Source: Gammaproteobacteria bacterium (GTDB taxonomy: Bacteria > Pseudomonadota > Gammaproteobacteria > Pseudomonadales > Pseudohongiellaceae). From it: 42,949 nt of DNA. The notes below the pieces were generated by a model. The model saw only the letters and a program-made list of their open reading frames with translations. It was not told the DNA's origin and searched no databases. The position numbers and the translations under genes were made by a program. The stretch lies in assembly GCA_017853205.1 (NCBI GenBank), contig JAFMKB010000018.1:1-42949 (forward strand). Reading direction: 5' to 3'. Position 1 is the stretch's first letter; every line of letters starts with the position of its first letter. Positions 25,142 to 35,485 of this stretch are shown here, piece by piece.

Positions 25142-26533
25142 ATGGTAGATACAAGCGATACGTCGAGTTCAAATCCACAGGAGTCTTCAGAGGCGCAAAG
25201 CGGACCCGATGCGGAAACACGATCGGTAAAACGGTCAGCTGAGAGACAGGATACGGCTAAAGTATTAGACGACATTGCTAGAGTACGTCCGCAAACAAAA
25301 ACGCGGGCACAGCGTAAAGCACGGATACGAGTGATTGCACTCATTGTGCTCACACTTCCTCTTCTCGTCGGCCTTGTGTGGCTAGCCTGGCAGCAATGGC
25401 AGCTCGGGTCTAACTTACCGCAGCTTGAGGCACGACTCGCGCTCGTTGAAGGCGGAGAGCTGCGTTCATCTCAGCTCGCACCCGAGCGAGCTGCAGAACT
25501 CTCTCCCCAACAAGAAACTCAGGTTGCTGCACTTATCGAAGCGGCGCGTGCGCGTATCGAAAGTGATATGCAATCACTGATCGAGTCTATCGCCGCGGAT
25601 ATCTCTGGCTCAGCAGATCCTCAACTCAACAGCGAAGCGCGCGAACGGCGAATTGTTGAGCTAGCCTCGCAGGCTGTTCAGAGTGCGCTTTCCGAATTCG
25701 ATGCGCAGCTTGTTCAACAACAGAGCGCGACTACCGCTGAGCTTACGCGATTAAGAAATCAGGTCGCCGAATTTGGTGCTCGCGTGCGCGCCGTCGATGC
25801 GACTCCAAGTCGGCAATGGAAATTGCTAGAGGCTGAATATTTATTGGCGATGGCGAGTCGTAAGCTCCGTTTCGAGCGCGATGTTATCGCAGCAATCGCG
25901 CTTTACGAATTAGCAGACACAGCGCTTGCTGAATCGGCGAGCGATGAGGCTTATCCGTTACGACAAGCGCTTGCTGGCGAACTAGCGAGCTTGCGTGCTG
26001 TCGAATTGCCCGATACCGAGAGCCTTTTTCTCCGCCTTGACATTCTTCTCGCCCAAGCCGATTCCATCGCGCTAGAAGGCACAAGTATTGACGGTATGCG
26101 GACCGCGTTTCAGGCTGAGGAACTTTTTACCTCAGTACCTGAAACAGGGCGCACGCCTAAGGCAGAAACCTCACTCCCGCGGCAGCTGATGGACGAGTCG
26201 TTTGAATTCCTGCGCTCGGTGTTCGTTTGGCGCAGGTTAGACGAGCCGGCCCAAGCCTTGGTTGCAGCCCGGCTCGGGGGTGCACGCGAACTTAAACTCA
26301 TTCTCGAACAGGCAAAACTTGCACTTCTTGCCGGCGATGAGATTCTCTTCGATCGACAATTGGACAGTGCGCGACTCTGGATTGAAAGAAACGGCAAGCA
26401 AGACATGGCCTCGGTTGATGCAGTGCTGACGGAGCTGGATCAATTGAAGGGTATTGCGCTGCAGCCGCGTTTGCCCTTAATAGGCGGTGCGCTGCGAGGC
26501 GTTGCAGAGCTTAATGCGAGTACTCGATTATGA
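25142..26533 (+). CDS. hemX: HemX family membrane protein
   Basis: A 463-residue protein of the proteobacterial HemX family (not the Bacillus HemX). A charged, probably disordered cytoplasmic segment of about 60 residues precedes one membrane helix (IALIVLTLPLLVGLVWLAW, about 62-80); the rest is periplasmic and helical with coiled-coil character, including the family's WKLLEAEYLLAMASRKL segment. The role is unsettled despite the old annotation as uroporphyrin methyltransferase; no methyltransferase motif is visible. I chose the ATG at 25142, with GAGAAG upstream, over a GTG at 25094. The hemY start overlaps its stop (ATGA). Confidence 0.88.
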   Translation: MVDTSDTSSSNPQESSEAQSGPDAETRSVKRSAERQDTAKVLDDIARVRPQTKTRAQRKARIRVIALIVLTLPLLVGLVWLAWQQWQLGSNLPQLEARLALVEGGELRSSQLAPERAAELSPQQETQVAALIEAARARIESDMQSLIESIAADISGSADPQLNSEARERRIVELASQAVQSALSEFDAQLVQQQSATTAELTRLRNQVAEFGARVRAVDATPSRQWKLLEAEYLLAMASRKLRFERDVIAAIALYELADTALAESASDEAYPLRQALAGELASLRAVELPDTESLFLRLDILLAQADSIALEGTSIDGMRTAFQAEELFTSVPETGRTPKAETSLPRQLMDESFEFLRSVFVWRRLDEPAQALVAARLGGARELKLILEQAKLALLAGDEILFDRQLDSARLWIERNGKQDMASVDAVLTELDQLKGIALQPRLPLIGGALRGVAELNASTRL

Positions 26534-27747
26534 TTCGATTATTCGCATGGAGTTTATTGGTCATCGTCGTCGCACTGACATTGAGTTTAACGCTTGGGTT
26601 CCCCCAGGATCCAGGCTATCTCCTCATTGCTTTTGGCAACAGCGCCTTCGAAACCAGTATTTTCGCAATGCTGATCGCGGTGTGTGTTGTTTACGCTGTT
26701 CTTCGTTTGGGCTGGATACTGCTAAGCGCGCTCAACCCTTGGCGTCTTGTTTCTGCAGGACGACGCCTACGCGCTCGGCGCAAAGCGAATGCAAAACGCT
26801 CGACAATTCAGGGTTTGCTTAGTTTAGTGCGCGGAGATAGGGCTGCGAGTTTGAAACTTCTTGAGAGAGGGATTCGCGAGCCTGATGCCAGTTCGGTTAA
26901 CTTTTTGGGACTCGCCTATGTCGCGAATCAAAATGGAGATGTTAACGGCGCACTTGAGTGGTTAGACAAAGGCGAGGAGGCCTACCCCGATGCTAAGTCG
27001 ACACTCATGTCATTGCGCGCGGAACTATTATTGCAAGCGAACAGGCTCGAGGAGTGTGTTGCGGTTCTTCAACATTTGCGCAGTAATTCACCCGCTGATA
27101 CCACTCTGCTGCGGTTGCTAAACCGAGTTTATGCACAGCTTGAAGATTGGGATTCACTCGAAAAACTGCTGCCTGTTTTGATAAAGCATAAAGCAATGTC
27201 AGCTGAAAAGTTGTCAGCACTCGCTGATAGAGTGCTCTTAGGACAACTTCGAAATTCAGCATCCAGTGTTTCGGACTTACAACAGCTATGGAAAAAAGCA
27301 AAAGCCAGTCAGTGTGAGACACCTGCGTTAGTAATCGAATATTCAAATTTACTGCTACAAGCGGGGGATGCGGAAGGTGCGCGGCGCGCGCTCGAAAAAG
27401 CACTCAAAAAGCGCTGGGAAAGCGAGACTCTGCTCCACTATGGGAAACTAGAAACAGGACTCGCGCTAAAGCAACTACTCGCCGCGGAACAATGGCAACG
27501 CTCTCGACCGAATGATGCAGCGCTTCTACTGACGCTAGCGCGGCTGTCGCTGCGATGTGAACTGTGGGGAAAGGCGCGGGAATACTATGAGGCGACGCTC
27601 GCGATACGAGTGGACGCCAACTCATTGGTGGAATACGCTGAGCTCATGCGCGGATTGGGTTTTGAATCAGAGGCTGATGCGGCTATGCGCAGCGCGTTAG
27701 AGGCAGCTGGGCTAACTAGTTCTCTGCCAGTGCCTCCGCCGCAATAG
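26530..27747 (+). CDS. hemY: HemY family membrane protein with TPR repeats
   Basis: A 405-residue protein of the proteobacterial HemY family, distinct from the Gram-positive HemY oxidase. Two N-terminal membrane helices (about residues 3-22 and 37-65) form the HemY_N domain; the rest is helical and alanine-rich with TPR-like repeats. It is cotranscribed with hemX through a 4-nt ATGA overlap and always accompanies the hemC-hemD block in gammaproteobacteria, but its biochemical role is not established. It ends 52 nt before the convergent ubiD; no good terminator is visible in that gap. Confidence 0.9.
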   Translation: MIRLFAWSLLVIVVALTLSLTLGFPQDPGYLLIAFGNSAFETSIFAMLIAVCVVYAVLRLGWILLSALNPWRLVSAGRRLRARRKANAKRSTIQGLLSLVRGDRAASLKLLERGIREPDASSVNFLGLAYVANQNGDVNGALEWLDKGEEAYPDAKSTLMSLRAELLLQANRLEECVAVLQHLRSNSPADTTLLRLLNRVYAQLEDWDSLEKLLPVLIKHKAMSAEKLSALADRVLLGQLRNSASSVSDLQQLWKKAKASQCETPALVIEYSNLLLQAGDAEGARRALEKALKKRWESETLLHYGKLETGLALKQLLAAEQWQRSRPNDAALLLTLARLSLRCELWGKAREYYEATLAIRVDANSLVEYAELMRGLGFESEADAAMRSALEAAGLTSSLPVPPPQ

Positions 27748-27799
27748 ACGGTATATCTAGAGCATTAGTCGGCGACGAAAGCGCAGTCGCTTGCCCATA

Positions 27800-29272
27800 T
27801 TACTGCTTATCGATACCGAGCTCGTCCCACAGGGCATCGATTCGCGATTTAACCTCGTCGCTCATCGTGATCGGCGTACCCCATTCGCGCTGGGTCTCGC
27901 CTTCCATTTTATTCGTGGCATCCATCCCCATCTTCGAGCCGAGGCCGGAGACAGGTGACGCAAAATCCAAGTAATCAATCGGCGTGTTTTCGATGAGTAC
28001 GGTGTCGCGCGCTGGGTCCATCCGGGTAGTGATCGCCCATATAACATCGTCCCACTCACGTATATTGACATCGTCATCGACGACGATCACAAACTTGGTG
28101 TACATAAACTGCCGCAGGAAGGACCACACGCCCATCATCACGCGCTTGGCGTGGCCCGGATACTGTTTCTTCATGCTGACAATGGCGAGGCGGTATGAGC
28201 AGCCCTCCGGTGGTAGATAGAAGTCTACAATTTCAGGAAATTGTTTTTGTAAAAGGGGGACGAAGACCTCATTCAGCGCGACGCCGAGCATCGCCGGTTC
28301 ATCAGGCGGCCTGCCGGTGTAAGTCGAGTGATAGATCGGGTCGCGCCGGTGAGTCATGCAGGTAACAGTGAAGACTGGGAAGTTATCCACTTCGTTGTAG
28401 TAGCCAGTATGATCACCAAACGGACCTTCGGGCGCCATTTCACCGGGTTCGATATAGCCTTCAAGGACAAACTCCGCACTTGCTGGAACCTGCAGATCGT
28501 TGGTGCGCGACTTCACAACTTCGGTTTTGCTGCCACGTAGAAGTCCCGCGAAGGCGTATTCGGAGAGCGTATCGGGTACGGGTGTGACGGTTGCGAGTAT
28601 CGTGGCCGGATCTGCACCTAGCGCGATAGACACGGGGAAACGCTCGCCCGGATGTTGCTGCTGCCATTCGCGGAAATCGAGAGCGCCACCGCGATGAGAC
28701 AGCCAGCGCATAATAAGCTTGTTAGGGCCAATCAATTGCATGCGATAGATGCCGAGATTCTGTCGGGTTTTATCGGGGCCGCGCGTAATCACCAACGGCC
28801 AGGTAACTAACGGTGCCGCGTCGCCGGGCCAACAGGTTTGCACGGGCAGCATGCCTAGATCGATATCATTGCCCTCTAAAATGACCTCTTGGCATGGTGC
28901 TTTGCGCAACACGCTCGCAGGGATATTCAACACACTCTTGTAACTAGGTAGGCTTTGCCAGAGATCTTTCCATCCCGTTGGCGGTGTTGGCTCTTTCAAA
29001 AACGCAAGCAACTTGCCCACGTCGCGTAGCCCAGAGATGTCTTCCTGACCCATGGCGAGGGCGATGCGGCGGGTATTGCCGAAAAGATTCGCGAGAAGCG
29101 GGATTTTAGATCCCTTGGGATTTTCGAACAAAAGAGCAGGGCCACCGGCGCGCAGCGTGCGATCGCTTATCTCGGTGATCTCCAAAACCGGATCAACTTC
29201 CACGCTGATTCGCTTGAGCTCACCCTTGGCTTCTAATAAGTCGATAAAATCTCTGAGGTCTTTAAACGCCAT
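27800..29272 (-). CDS. ubiD: Prenylated-FMN-dependent 3-polyprenyl-4-hydroxybenzoate decarboxylase
   Basis: UbiD decarboxylates 3-octaprenyl-4-hydroxybenzoate in ubiquinone synthesis, using prenylated FMN made by UbiX (not encoded here). The 490-residue length is typical. Visible family signatures include [22 protein letters not shown] at the start, [37 protein letters not shown] and the active-site region [12 protein letters not shown], whose Glu is part of the catalytic network. It lies 9 nt after rho on the same strand, the order trxA-rho-ubiD known from Pseudomonas. No clear ribosome site precedes the ATG. Confidence 0.95.
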   Translation of the reverse strand: MAFKDLRDFIDLLEAKGELKRISVEVDPVLEITEISDRTLRAGGPALLFENPKGSKIPLLANLFGNTRRIALAMGQEDISGLRDVGKLLAFLKEPTPPTGWKDLWQSLPSYKSVLNIPASVLRKAPCQEVILEGNDIDLGMLPVQTCWPGDAAPLVTWPLVITRGPDKTRQNLGIYRMQLIGPNKLIMRWLSHRGGALDFREWQQQHPGERFPVSIALGADPATILATVTPVPDTLSEYAFAGLLRGSKTEVVKSRTNDLQVPASAEFVLEGYIEPGEMAPEGPFGDHTGYYNEVDNFPVFTVTCMTHRRDPIYHSTYTGRPPDEPAMLGVALNEVFVPLLQKQFPEIVDFYLPPEGCSYRLAIVSMKKQYPGHAKRVMMGVWSFLRQFMYTKFVIVVDDDVNIREWDDVIWAITTRMDPARDTVLIENTPIDYLDFASPVSGLGSKMGMDATNKMEGETQREWGTPITMSDEVKSRIDALWDELGIDKQ

Positions 29273-29281
29273 AACGAATTA

Positions 29282-30541
29282 CTACTTTCGTTTCATTGAA
29301 TTAAAGAACTCTTCGTTTGTTTTCGTGTCTTTTAATTTGTCGAGGATAAATTCGGTTGCCTGAATGTCTTCCATCGACGTGAGCAGCTTTCGCAGAATCC
29401 ACATGCGCTGGAGTTCTTCTTCGGTTGTGATGAGTTCCTCGCGGCGTGTACCAGAGCGGCGTACGTTAATGGCGGGATACACGCGTTTTTCCGCAATTTT
29501 ACGGTCGAGCTGTAATTCCATGTTACCCGTGCCTTTAAATTCTTCGTAAATCACTTCGTCCATTTTGGAGCCGGTATCGACAAGCGCGGTCGCGATAATT
29601 GTCAGGCTGCCGCCTTCTTCGAGGTTTCGCGCGGCACCGAAGAATCGTTTAGGACGTTCGAGTGCGTGCGCGTCGACACCTCCGGTGAGCACCTTGCCGG
29701 AACTCGGGATAATTGTATTGTAGGCGCGCGCAAGACGAGTGATTGAGTCGAGTAGGATAACGACGTCTTCTTTGTGCTCAACGAGTCTCTTGGCTTTTTC
29801 GATAACCATTTCGGCAACCTGAACATGGCGTGCAGGTGGCTCATCGAAGGTACTTGCGACCACTTCGCCACGCACCGAGCGCTGCATTTCGGTTACTTCT
29901 TCTGGGCGTTCATCAATTAACAATACGATCAGGCGACACTCGGGATTATTGCGCGTGATCGACTGCGCAATGTTTTGAAGAATCAGCGTTTTACCTGCCT
30001 TCGGAGGTGACACGATAAGCCCGCGTTGGCCCTTTCCGATCGGCGCGACGAGATCGATGATTCGTGCGCTTAAGTCTTCAGTGCTGCCGTTACCGACTTG
30101 CAGTGTGAGACGATCTTGAGGGAAAAGCGGCGTGAGGTTTTCGAAGAGGATTTTGTTCTTGGAATTTTCGGAGCTTGAGAAATTGATCTCGTGAACCTTA
30201 AGCAAGGCGAAATAACGTTCACCGTCTTTAGGGGGGCGAATCTTGCCGGCAACTGTATCGCCGGTTCGCAAATTAAAGCGGCGGATCTGGCTAGGAGAGA
30301 CATAGATGTCATCTGGGCCAGCAAGATACGATGAGTCTGCCGAGCGCAGGAAACCGAAGCCGTCTTGCAGTATCTCGAGTACGCCGTCACCAGAGATATC
30401 TTCTCCATTTTTCGCATGCTTTTTTAAGATTGCGAAGATGATGTCTTGTTTGCGTGTGCGTGATACGTTTTCTAAACCCATATCATGGGCGGTCTGAACG
30501 AGTTCTGCGACAGGCTTTTGCTTGAGTTCGGTTAAGTTCAT
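29282..30541 (-). CDS. rho: Transcription termination factor Rho
   Basis: Rho is a hexameric RNA-dependent ATPase that ends transcription at untranslated RNA. From the ATG at 30541 the protein has 419 residues, the same as E. coli Rho, and starts [15 protein letters not shown]. The N-terminal RNA-binding domain includes GFGFLRS; the ATPase domain has Walker A SPPKAGKT, Walker [17 protein letters not shown], the arginine-finger region and the secondary RNA site GKGQRG. A GTG at 30586 is in frame but would add 15 unconserved residues. A long, odd upstream region (595 nt) separates it from trxA, which may hold autoregulatory sites as known for rho. Confidence 0.98.
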   Translation of the reverse strand: MNLTELKQKPVAELVQTAHDMGLENVSRTRKQDIIFAILKKHAKNGEDISGDGVLEILQDGFGFLRSADSSYLAGPDDIYVSPSQIRRFNLRTGDTVAGKIRPPKDGERYFALLKVHEINFSSSENSKNKILFENLTPLFPQDRLTLQVGNGSTEDLSARIIDLVAPIGKGQRGLIVSPPKAGKTLILQNIAQSITRNNPECRLIVLLIDERPEEVTEMQRSVRGEVVASTFDEPPARHVQVAEMVIEKAKRLVEHKEDVVILLDSITRLARAYNTIIPSSGKVLTGGVDAHALERPKRFFGAARNLEEGGSLTIIATALVDTGSKMDEVIYEEFKGTGNMELQLDRKIAEKRVYPAINVRRSGTRREELITTEEELQRMWILRKLLTSMEDIQATEFILDKLKDTKTNEEFFNSMKRK

Positions 30542-30717
30542 TGTTGATGGTCTTCTTTGTTGGTTGGGATTTCGCCGCTGCTGCACCTCTTAAAGAGTGA
30601 GAGTAGGCGAATAGGTAATGTGATTGTTAAGGACGCGTCTTCAGCCGGATGACAGGGGGCTGGATATGGGGTCTGTTTATTTAAGGGCGCAATTTATAAA
30701 GGGGCGCGTTAAATTAA

Positions 30718-30764
30718 GTTGTGCTAAATAACTAGTTCTTAAATAGATCGTTCTAAATTGGGTC
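30718..30764. repeat. Imperfect 15-nt tandem repeats upstream of rho
   Basis: The units GTTGTGCTAAATAACTA, GTTCTTAAATAGATC and GTTCTAAATTGGGTC follow one another directly; the last two agree at 11 of 15 positions. Each carries an AAAT core, so AT steps recur every 14-15 nt. They lie about 180-220 nt before rho. The repeats could bind a regulator or may be chance in an AT-rich tract. Confidence 0.35.
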
Positions 30765-31088
30765 GCGAGCCGGTCGCTTAAACTATCGCCAATCTATAAG
30801 CGCAGAGAGAGAGCGAGGAACTGAATAATCAGGAGGCTTTCGACCGGATCGGTCTGCCGCACACTGAAAACCTAACTTTGCTAAGCTTTCGTCCATGCGG
30901 ATTAATCTCTGCTGCTAGCACCGTTGCCGATACGTCTACTAATTCTATTGCTGCAGCTAACATAGCCTACATCGGTCTAGCTAGACGGAACTTTAGAGCA
31001 CCTTTAATTCGCTTATAAACTCTCTAGAACACGTCTAGTTCGAATCAGGGGCGATAAATTCCGAAGGGTAGCGCTAGGGGATGAAGAC

Positions 31089-31125
31089 TGCGGCTAAGAG
31101 AGACTCGCGCCTGTCTTAAGCCGCA
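31089..31125 (-). terminator. Stem-loop downstream of trxA, possible terminator
   Basis: TGCGGCTTAAGA and TCTTAGCCGCA form an 11-bp stem with one bulged T and a 14-nt loop, starting 11 nt after the trxA stop. The U-tract is poor (GTCTTCATCCCC follows), so it may be a 3'-end stabiliser or a weak terminator instead of a strong one. Confidence 0.4.
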
Positions 31126-31136
31126 TTAAACGCAAT

Positions 31137-31463
31137 TTAGATAACGCTGTCAATAAACGCGGCGAGCTGTGATTTGGAGAGGGCTCCTACCTTGGTTCCT
31201 ACGACTTCACCGCCTTTAAAGATAAGCAGTGAGGGAATACCGCGTACGCCGTATTTCGGCGCAGTCGCTGTGTTGGCATCGACATCCATTTTGGCGACGG
31301 TAAGCTTACCTGCGTAGTCGCCGCTGATCTCTTCTAGAACGGGCGCGATCATTTTGCACGGGCCGCACCATTCAGCCCAAAAATCGACTAGTACGGGGCC
31401 TTCGGCTTGAAGAACGTCTTGCTCAAAAGAGCTGTCTGAAACGTGAACGATAGAGCCGCTCAT
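31137..31463 (-). CDS. trxA: Thioredoxin 1
   Basis: A 108-residue cytoplasmic thioredoxin that reduces protein disulfides with electrons from thioredoxin reductase. The active site is WCGPC (Cys33 and Cys36), with the family's [20 protein letters not shown] around it, the buried Asp27, and the cis-proline in GIPSLLIF. Length equals that of E. coli TrxA. AGAGG lies 8 nt before the ATG. The order trxA-rho is conserved in gammaproteobacteria, though the gap to rho is long here. It is 104 nt downstream of hemB; in Pseudomonas ppk and ppx intervene, and they are absent. Confidence 0.98.
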   Translation of the reverse strand: MSGSIVHVSDSSFEQDVLQAEGPVLVDFWAEWCGPCKMIAPVLEEISGDYAGKLTVAKMDVDANTATAPKYGVRGIPSLLIFKGGEVVGTKVGALSKSQLAAFIDSVI

Positions 31464-31567
31464 AAACTAATCCTCTGGTAATGTTCTGGGGTTGTGCTCC
31501 GGGTGGAATACGGATCCGCATGCCTGTAAGGCGATATCATAAGGCCGAAACTCAAGTATTCAAGTAT

Positions 31568-32665
<1,098 letters not shown>

Positions 32666-32777
32666 TTAGGTTACAAGCTTAGCAGTCGCGCACTAGAAAT
32701 AGAATCGACGATTCGCCCCGCTTATCAACCGCTATAGGGTACTATCTCCCTAGCTAACCACCCAGCAAGGAATTTAA

Positions 32778-34913
32778 GTGAATCGAATTAAACTCGTAAT
32801 CGCCGCGTTCATCCTACTCGCCGTTGGCGCCTACGTCGCTTTCGATCTCGGCCAGTATCTAACCTTAGGGTTCATTCAGTCGCGTCTCGCTAGTTTGCAG
32901 GCATTTCGCGATGAAAATTTTGCCGTAACCGCTGCGATTTATTTCGTTTTCTATGTCGTCGCGACCGGCATCTCCATTCCGGGCGCGATATTACTCACCC
33001 TGTTAGGCGGTGCTATTTTTGGGCTCTGGTGGGGAACGCTGTTGGTCTCATTTGCGAGCAGCATCGGCGCGACCGGGGCTTTCCTCGCCTCGCGACTCCT
33101 GCTTCGCGACTGGGTGCAGCGCCGCTTCGGTGCGTACCTTGCGCCGATTAATAAGGGTATCGCGAAAGATGGGGCATTCTATCTCTTTAGTTTACGCATG
33201 GTCCCGCTGGTGCCGTTCTTTGTCGTTAATCTGCTCATGGGCCTCACCAGCATTAGCGTGCCTGCCTACTACTTTGCTAGTCAAATTGGCATGTTTGTCT
33301 CGACCCTCGTCTACGTTAATGCGGGCGCCGAACTCGCTCAGATTACGTCGCTTAGCGGCCTGGTCTCGCCCTCTGTTTTGGTATCGTTCACTCTCTTGGG
33401 GGTCGTCCCTCTCGCAGCTAAAGGAGTGATCGGCTTGATGCAAAAGCGTAAACGCCTAAGCTCGTTTAAAAAGCCGAAGCGCTTCGACACAAATGTCGTT
33501 GTGGTGGGTGGCGGTTCGGCTGGACTCGTTACCTCACTTATCGTGGCTGGGGCGAAGGCTAAGGTCGTCTTAGTCGAAAAACACCGAATGGGTGGTGACT
33601 GTTTGTATACCGGCTGCGTGCCGAGCAAGTCGATTATTCGCAGTGGCCGCATCATGGAGTATATCCGCCGCGCAGAGGATTACGGCATTGTCGACGCAGC
33701 GGGGAAAGTGGACTTTGCGGCCGTTATGCGTCGCGTGCAAACTGTAATCGAAACAATCGAGCCTCATGATTCTCCCGAACGCTTCACTTCCCTTGGCGTG
33801 GAGTGCGTAAGCGGTGCCGCGCGTCTGCTCTCGCCCTACGAGGTTGAAGTCGAGGGGAAGAGAATTACCACTGAGTCGATCGTGATTGCCTCGGGAGCGC
33901 GGCCCTTCATACCGTCCGTACCGGGGCTCGATGGCATCGATTACCTCACCTCTGACAATGTCTGGTCGCTTACCGAACTGCCACCACGGCTGCTCGTTGT
34001 AGGGGGTGGCCCAATCGGCTGCGAACTCGCGCAGGCATTTAGCCGTCTTGGGTCTAAAGTGACGCAGGTGGACATGGCCGAGCGGATTATGCCCCGCGAA
34101 GACGCGGATGTTTCAGCAGCAGTAAGTACTCGCTTCGAAGCGCAAGGCATTGAGGTACTAACCAGCCACAGGCTGCAGAAGTTCGAGACGGTCGACGGCG
34201 AGCATTTCATGGAAGCCGAACACCAAGGTAAAACTGTTCGAGTGGCATTCGACAGGGTGCTGTTAGCAATAGGCCGCAAGGCGAATACCGAAGGATTCGG
34301 TCTCGAGGAAATCGGTGTTGCATTGACACCACAGGGTACAGTGGAGGTTAACGAATACCTGCAAACCAGTCTTCCGAACGTCTTTGCCTGTGGCGACGTA
34401 GCTGGGCCTTACCAATTTACCCACATGGCGTCTTATCAGGCGTGGTTTGCCGCGCTAAATGCCATTGCCGGCGGGATTTGGCGCTCACGAGTCAACTATT
34501 CAGTCGTACCTTGGGCAACATTCACTGACCCAGAGGTCGCCCGCGTGGGTTTAAGCGAAGACGAGGCCAAGCAGCGCGGCATCGCCTATGAGCTAACGCG
34601 TTATGAGATGAATCACCATGATCGCTCGCTGGCCGATGGCGAAGCGCATGGATTCGTGAAAATTCTGACGGTGCCGGGTAAGGACAAGATACTAGGAGTC
34701 ACCATCGTCGGTTATCACGCAGGCGAACAGATTGCCGAATTTGTGTTCGCAATGACTCATAATATGGGACTTAAGAGTATTTCCGCGGTCACTCATATAT
34801 ACCCCACGCTCGGTGAGGCAAATAAATTCGCCGCTAATGCCTGGCGCAGCGCCCGTCTGCCCACACAGTACTTCCCATGGCTCAAACGATTCTTCGATTG
34901 GCGCCGCGGCTAG
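32778..34913 (+). CDS. VTT (TVP38/DedA-like) membrane domain fused to FAD disulfide reductase
   Basis: A 711-residue two-part protein. Residues 1-225 are a VTT membrane domain with about six hydrophobic segments and the motifs ISIPGAILLTLLGGAIFG and FSLRMVPLVPFFVVNLLMG; relatives include DedA/TMEM64-type lipid transporters. From about 238 a pyridine-nucleotide-disulfide reductase follows: FAD site VVVGGGSAGL, redox pair Cys275/Cys280 in GGDCLYTGCVPSKS, NAD(P) site VVGGGPIGCELAQ, second FAD site VFACGDVAG, and dimer-face THIYPTLGEANK. It resembles mercuric reductase-type enzymes but lacks the C-terminal cysteine pair of MerA. The GTG start has AAGGAA 6 nt upstream. Substrate unknown; dsbB is its convergent neighbour. 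Confidence 0.9.
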   Translation: MNRIKLVIAAFILLAVGAYVAFDLGQYLTLGFIQSRLASLQAFRDENFAVTAAIYFVFYVVATGISIPGAILLTLLGGAIFGLWWGTLLVSFASSIGATGAFLASRLLLRDWVQRRFGAYLAPINKGIAKDGAFYLFSLRMVPLVPFFVVNLLMGLTSISVPAYYFASQIGMFVSTLVYVNAGAELAQITSLSGLVSPSVLVSFTLLGVVPLAAKGVIGLMQKRKRLSSFKKPKRFDTNVVVVGGGSAGLVTSLIVAGAKAKVVLVEKHRMGGDCLYTGCVPSKSIIRSGRIMEYIRRAEDYGIVDAAGKVDFAAVMRRVQTVIETIEPHDSPERFTSLGVECVSGAARLLSPYEVEVEGKRITTESIVIASGARPFIPSVPGLDGIDYLTSDNVWSLTELPPRLLVVGGGPIGCELAQAFSRLGSKVTQVDMAERIMPREDADVSAAVSTRFEAQGIEVLTSHRLQKFETVDGEHFMEAEHQGKTVRVAFDRVLLAIGRKANTEGFGLEEIGVALTPQGTVEVNEYLQTSLPNVFACGDVAGPYQFTHMASYQAWFAALNAIAGGIWRSRVNYSVVPWATFTDPEVARVGLSEDEAKQRGIAYELTRYEMNHHDRSLADGEAHGFVKILTVPGKDKILGVTIVGYHAGEQIAEFVFAMTHNMGLKSISAVTHIYPTLGEANKFAANAWRSARLPTQYFPWLKRFFDWRRG

Positions 34914-35419
34914 GCTTCTGCCTTGCGGAAGGCCATAAAGAGGCAGAGGGAGAACAAACCCGTGAATGCGATAAGCGCCATTTGCGGAATCGAGAAAATG
35001 CCGAATAAGCGGAAAACCACCTCGGCGCAATTGCCGTCGCCCTTGAGAAGGAAGTTCAGCATCTCGATAAAAGGGAAGTTCTCCATTATGTAGGTGAGGC
35101 CGGGACCACACGCGGGGACTTCTTCTTCTGGGAGATTCTGTAGCCAGATCTGACGAATCGAGAAATAGCTACCAAACACACACATCGATGCAGCGATAAG
35201 TGAGTAGAGCCGCTGAGTCGATGCTTCGGGATCATGCAGTGCTGAGATTAGACAGACGAGCCCGCAAAGAATGAAAAACACACGCTGTGTGATACAGAGG
35301 CCGCACGGTGACAGCAGCATCACATGTTCCATATAAAGCGCTATCGCGATTGTTAGCACGGTCACGAAAAAGATGCCGAAATTCATGATGCGATTACTAG
35401 GCATCGGTAAATTGTTCAT
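34910..35419 (-). CDS. dsbB: Disulfide bond formation protein DsbB
   Basis: DsbB is a four-helix inner-membrane protein that reoxidises periplasmic DsbA and passes electrons to quinone. The 169-residue protein has both essential cysteine pairs: Cys39/Cys42 in SPCGLCITQR and Cys104/Cys131 (PACGPG and GNCAEVV), and the conserved Arg in QRVFF near the quinone site. Four hydrophobic helices are visible. GGGAG lies 8 nt before the ATG. Its stop overlaps that of the reductase fusion by 4 nt, and it lies 66 nt after gshA on the same strand. No dsbA is in the window. Confidence 0.96.
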   Translation of the reverse strand: MNNLPMPSNRIMNFGIFFVTVLTIAIALYMEHVMLLSPCGLCITQRVFFILCGLVCLISALHDPEASTQRLYSLIAASMCVFGSYFSIRQIWLQNLPEEEVPACGPGLTYIMENFPFIEMLNFLLKGDGNCAEVVFRLFGIFSIPQMALIAFTGLFSLCLFMAFRKAEA

Positions 35420-35485
35420 CGAAAGACTCCCACTATTCGGTCGTTGAGTGTTTGGTATTCGCGTAGTCTAACGTTTTAACCCGCG

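Larger units (their letters stand above)
30542..31136. other. Long trxA-rho intergenic region
   Basis: Here 595 nt hold no convincing gene. Contents: a stem-loop just after trxA (31089-31125); a 12-bp perfect palindrome GTCTAGCTAGAC (30975-30986); an AT-rich tract with imperfect direct repeats (30718-30764); and at least seven CTAG tetranucleotides between 30731 and 31076, a sequence usually rare in proteobacteria. On the minus strand TATAAA (around 30695) could be a -10 for rho. A 37-codon open frame (30783-30896, minus) occupies the place of the E. coli rhoL leader but has no ribosome site and no recognisable similarity to it. Confidence 0.6.

Noticed and set aside
30783-30896. 37-codon minus-strand frame in the position of the rhoL leader
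   Set aside because: No ribosome site, no similarity that I recognise to RhoL, and length expected by chance.
30985-31020. GGAACTT resembling a sigma-E -35 in the trxA-rho gap
   Set aside because: No TCTRA-type -10 at 15-17 nt, and no plus-strand gene follows for 1.7 kb.
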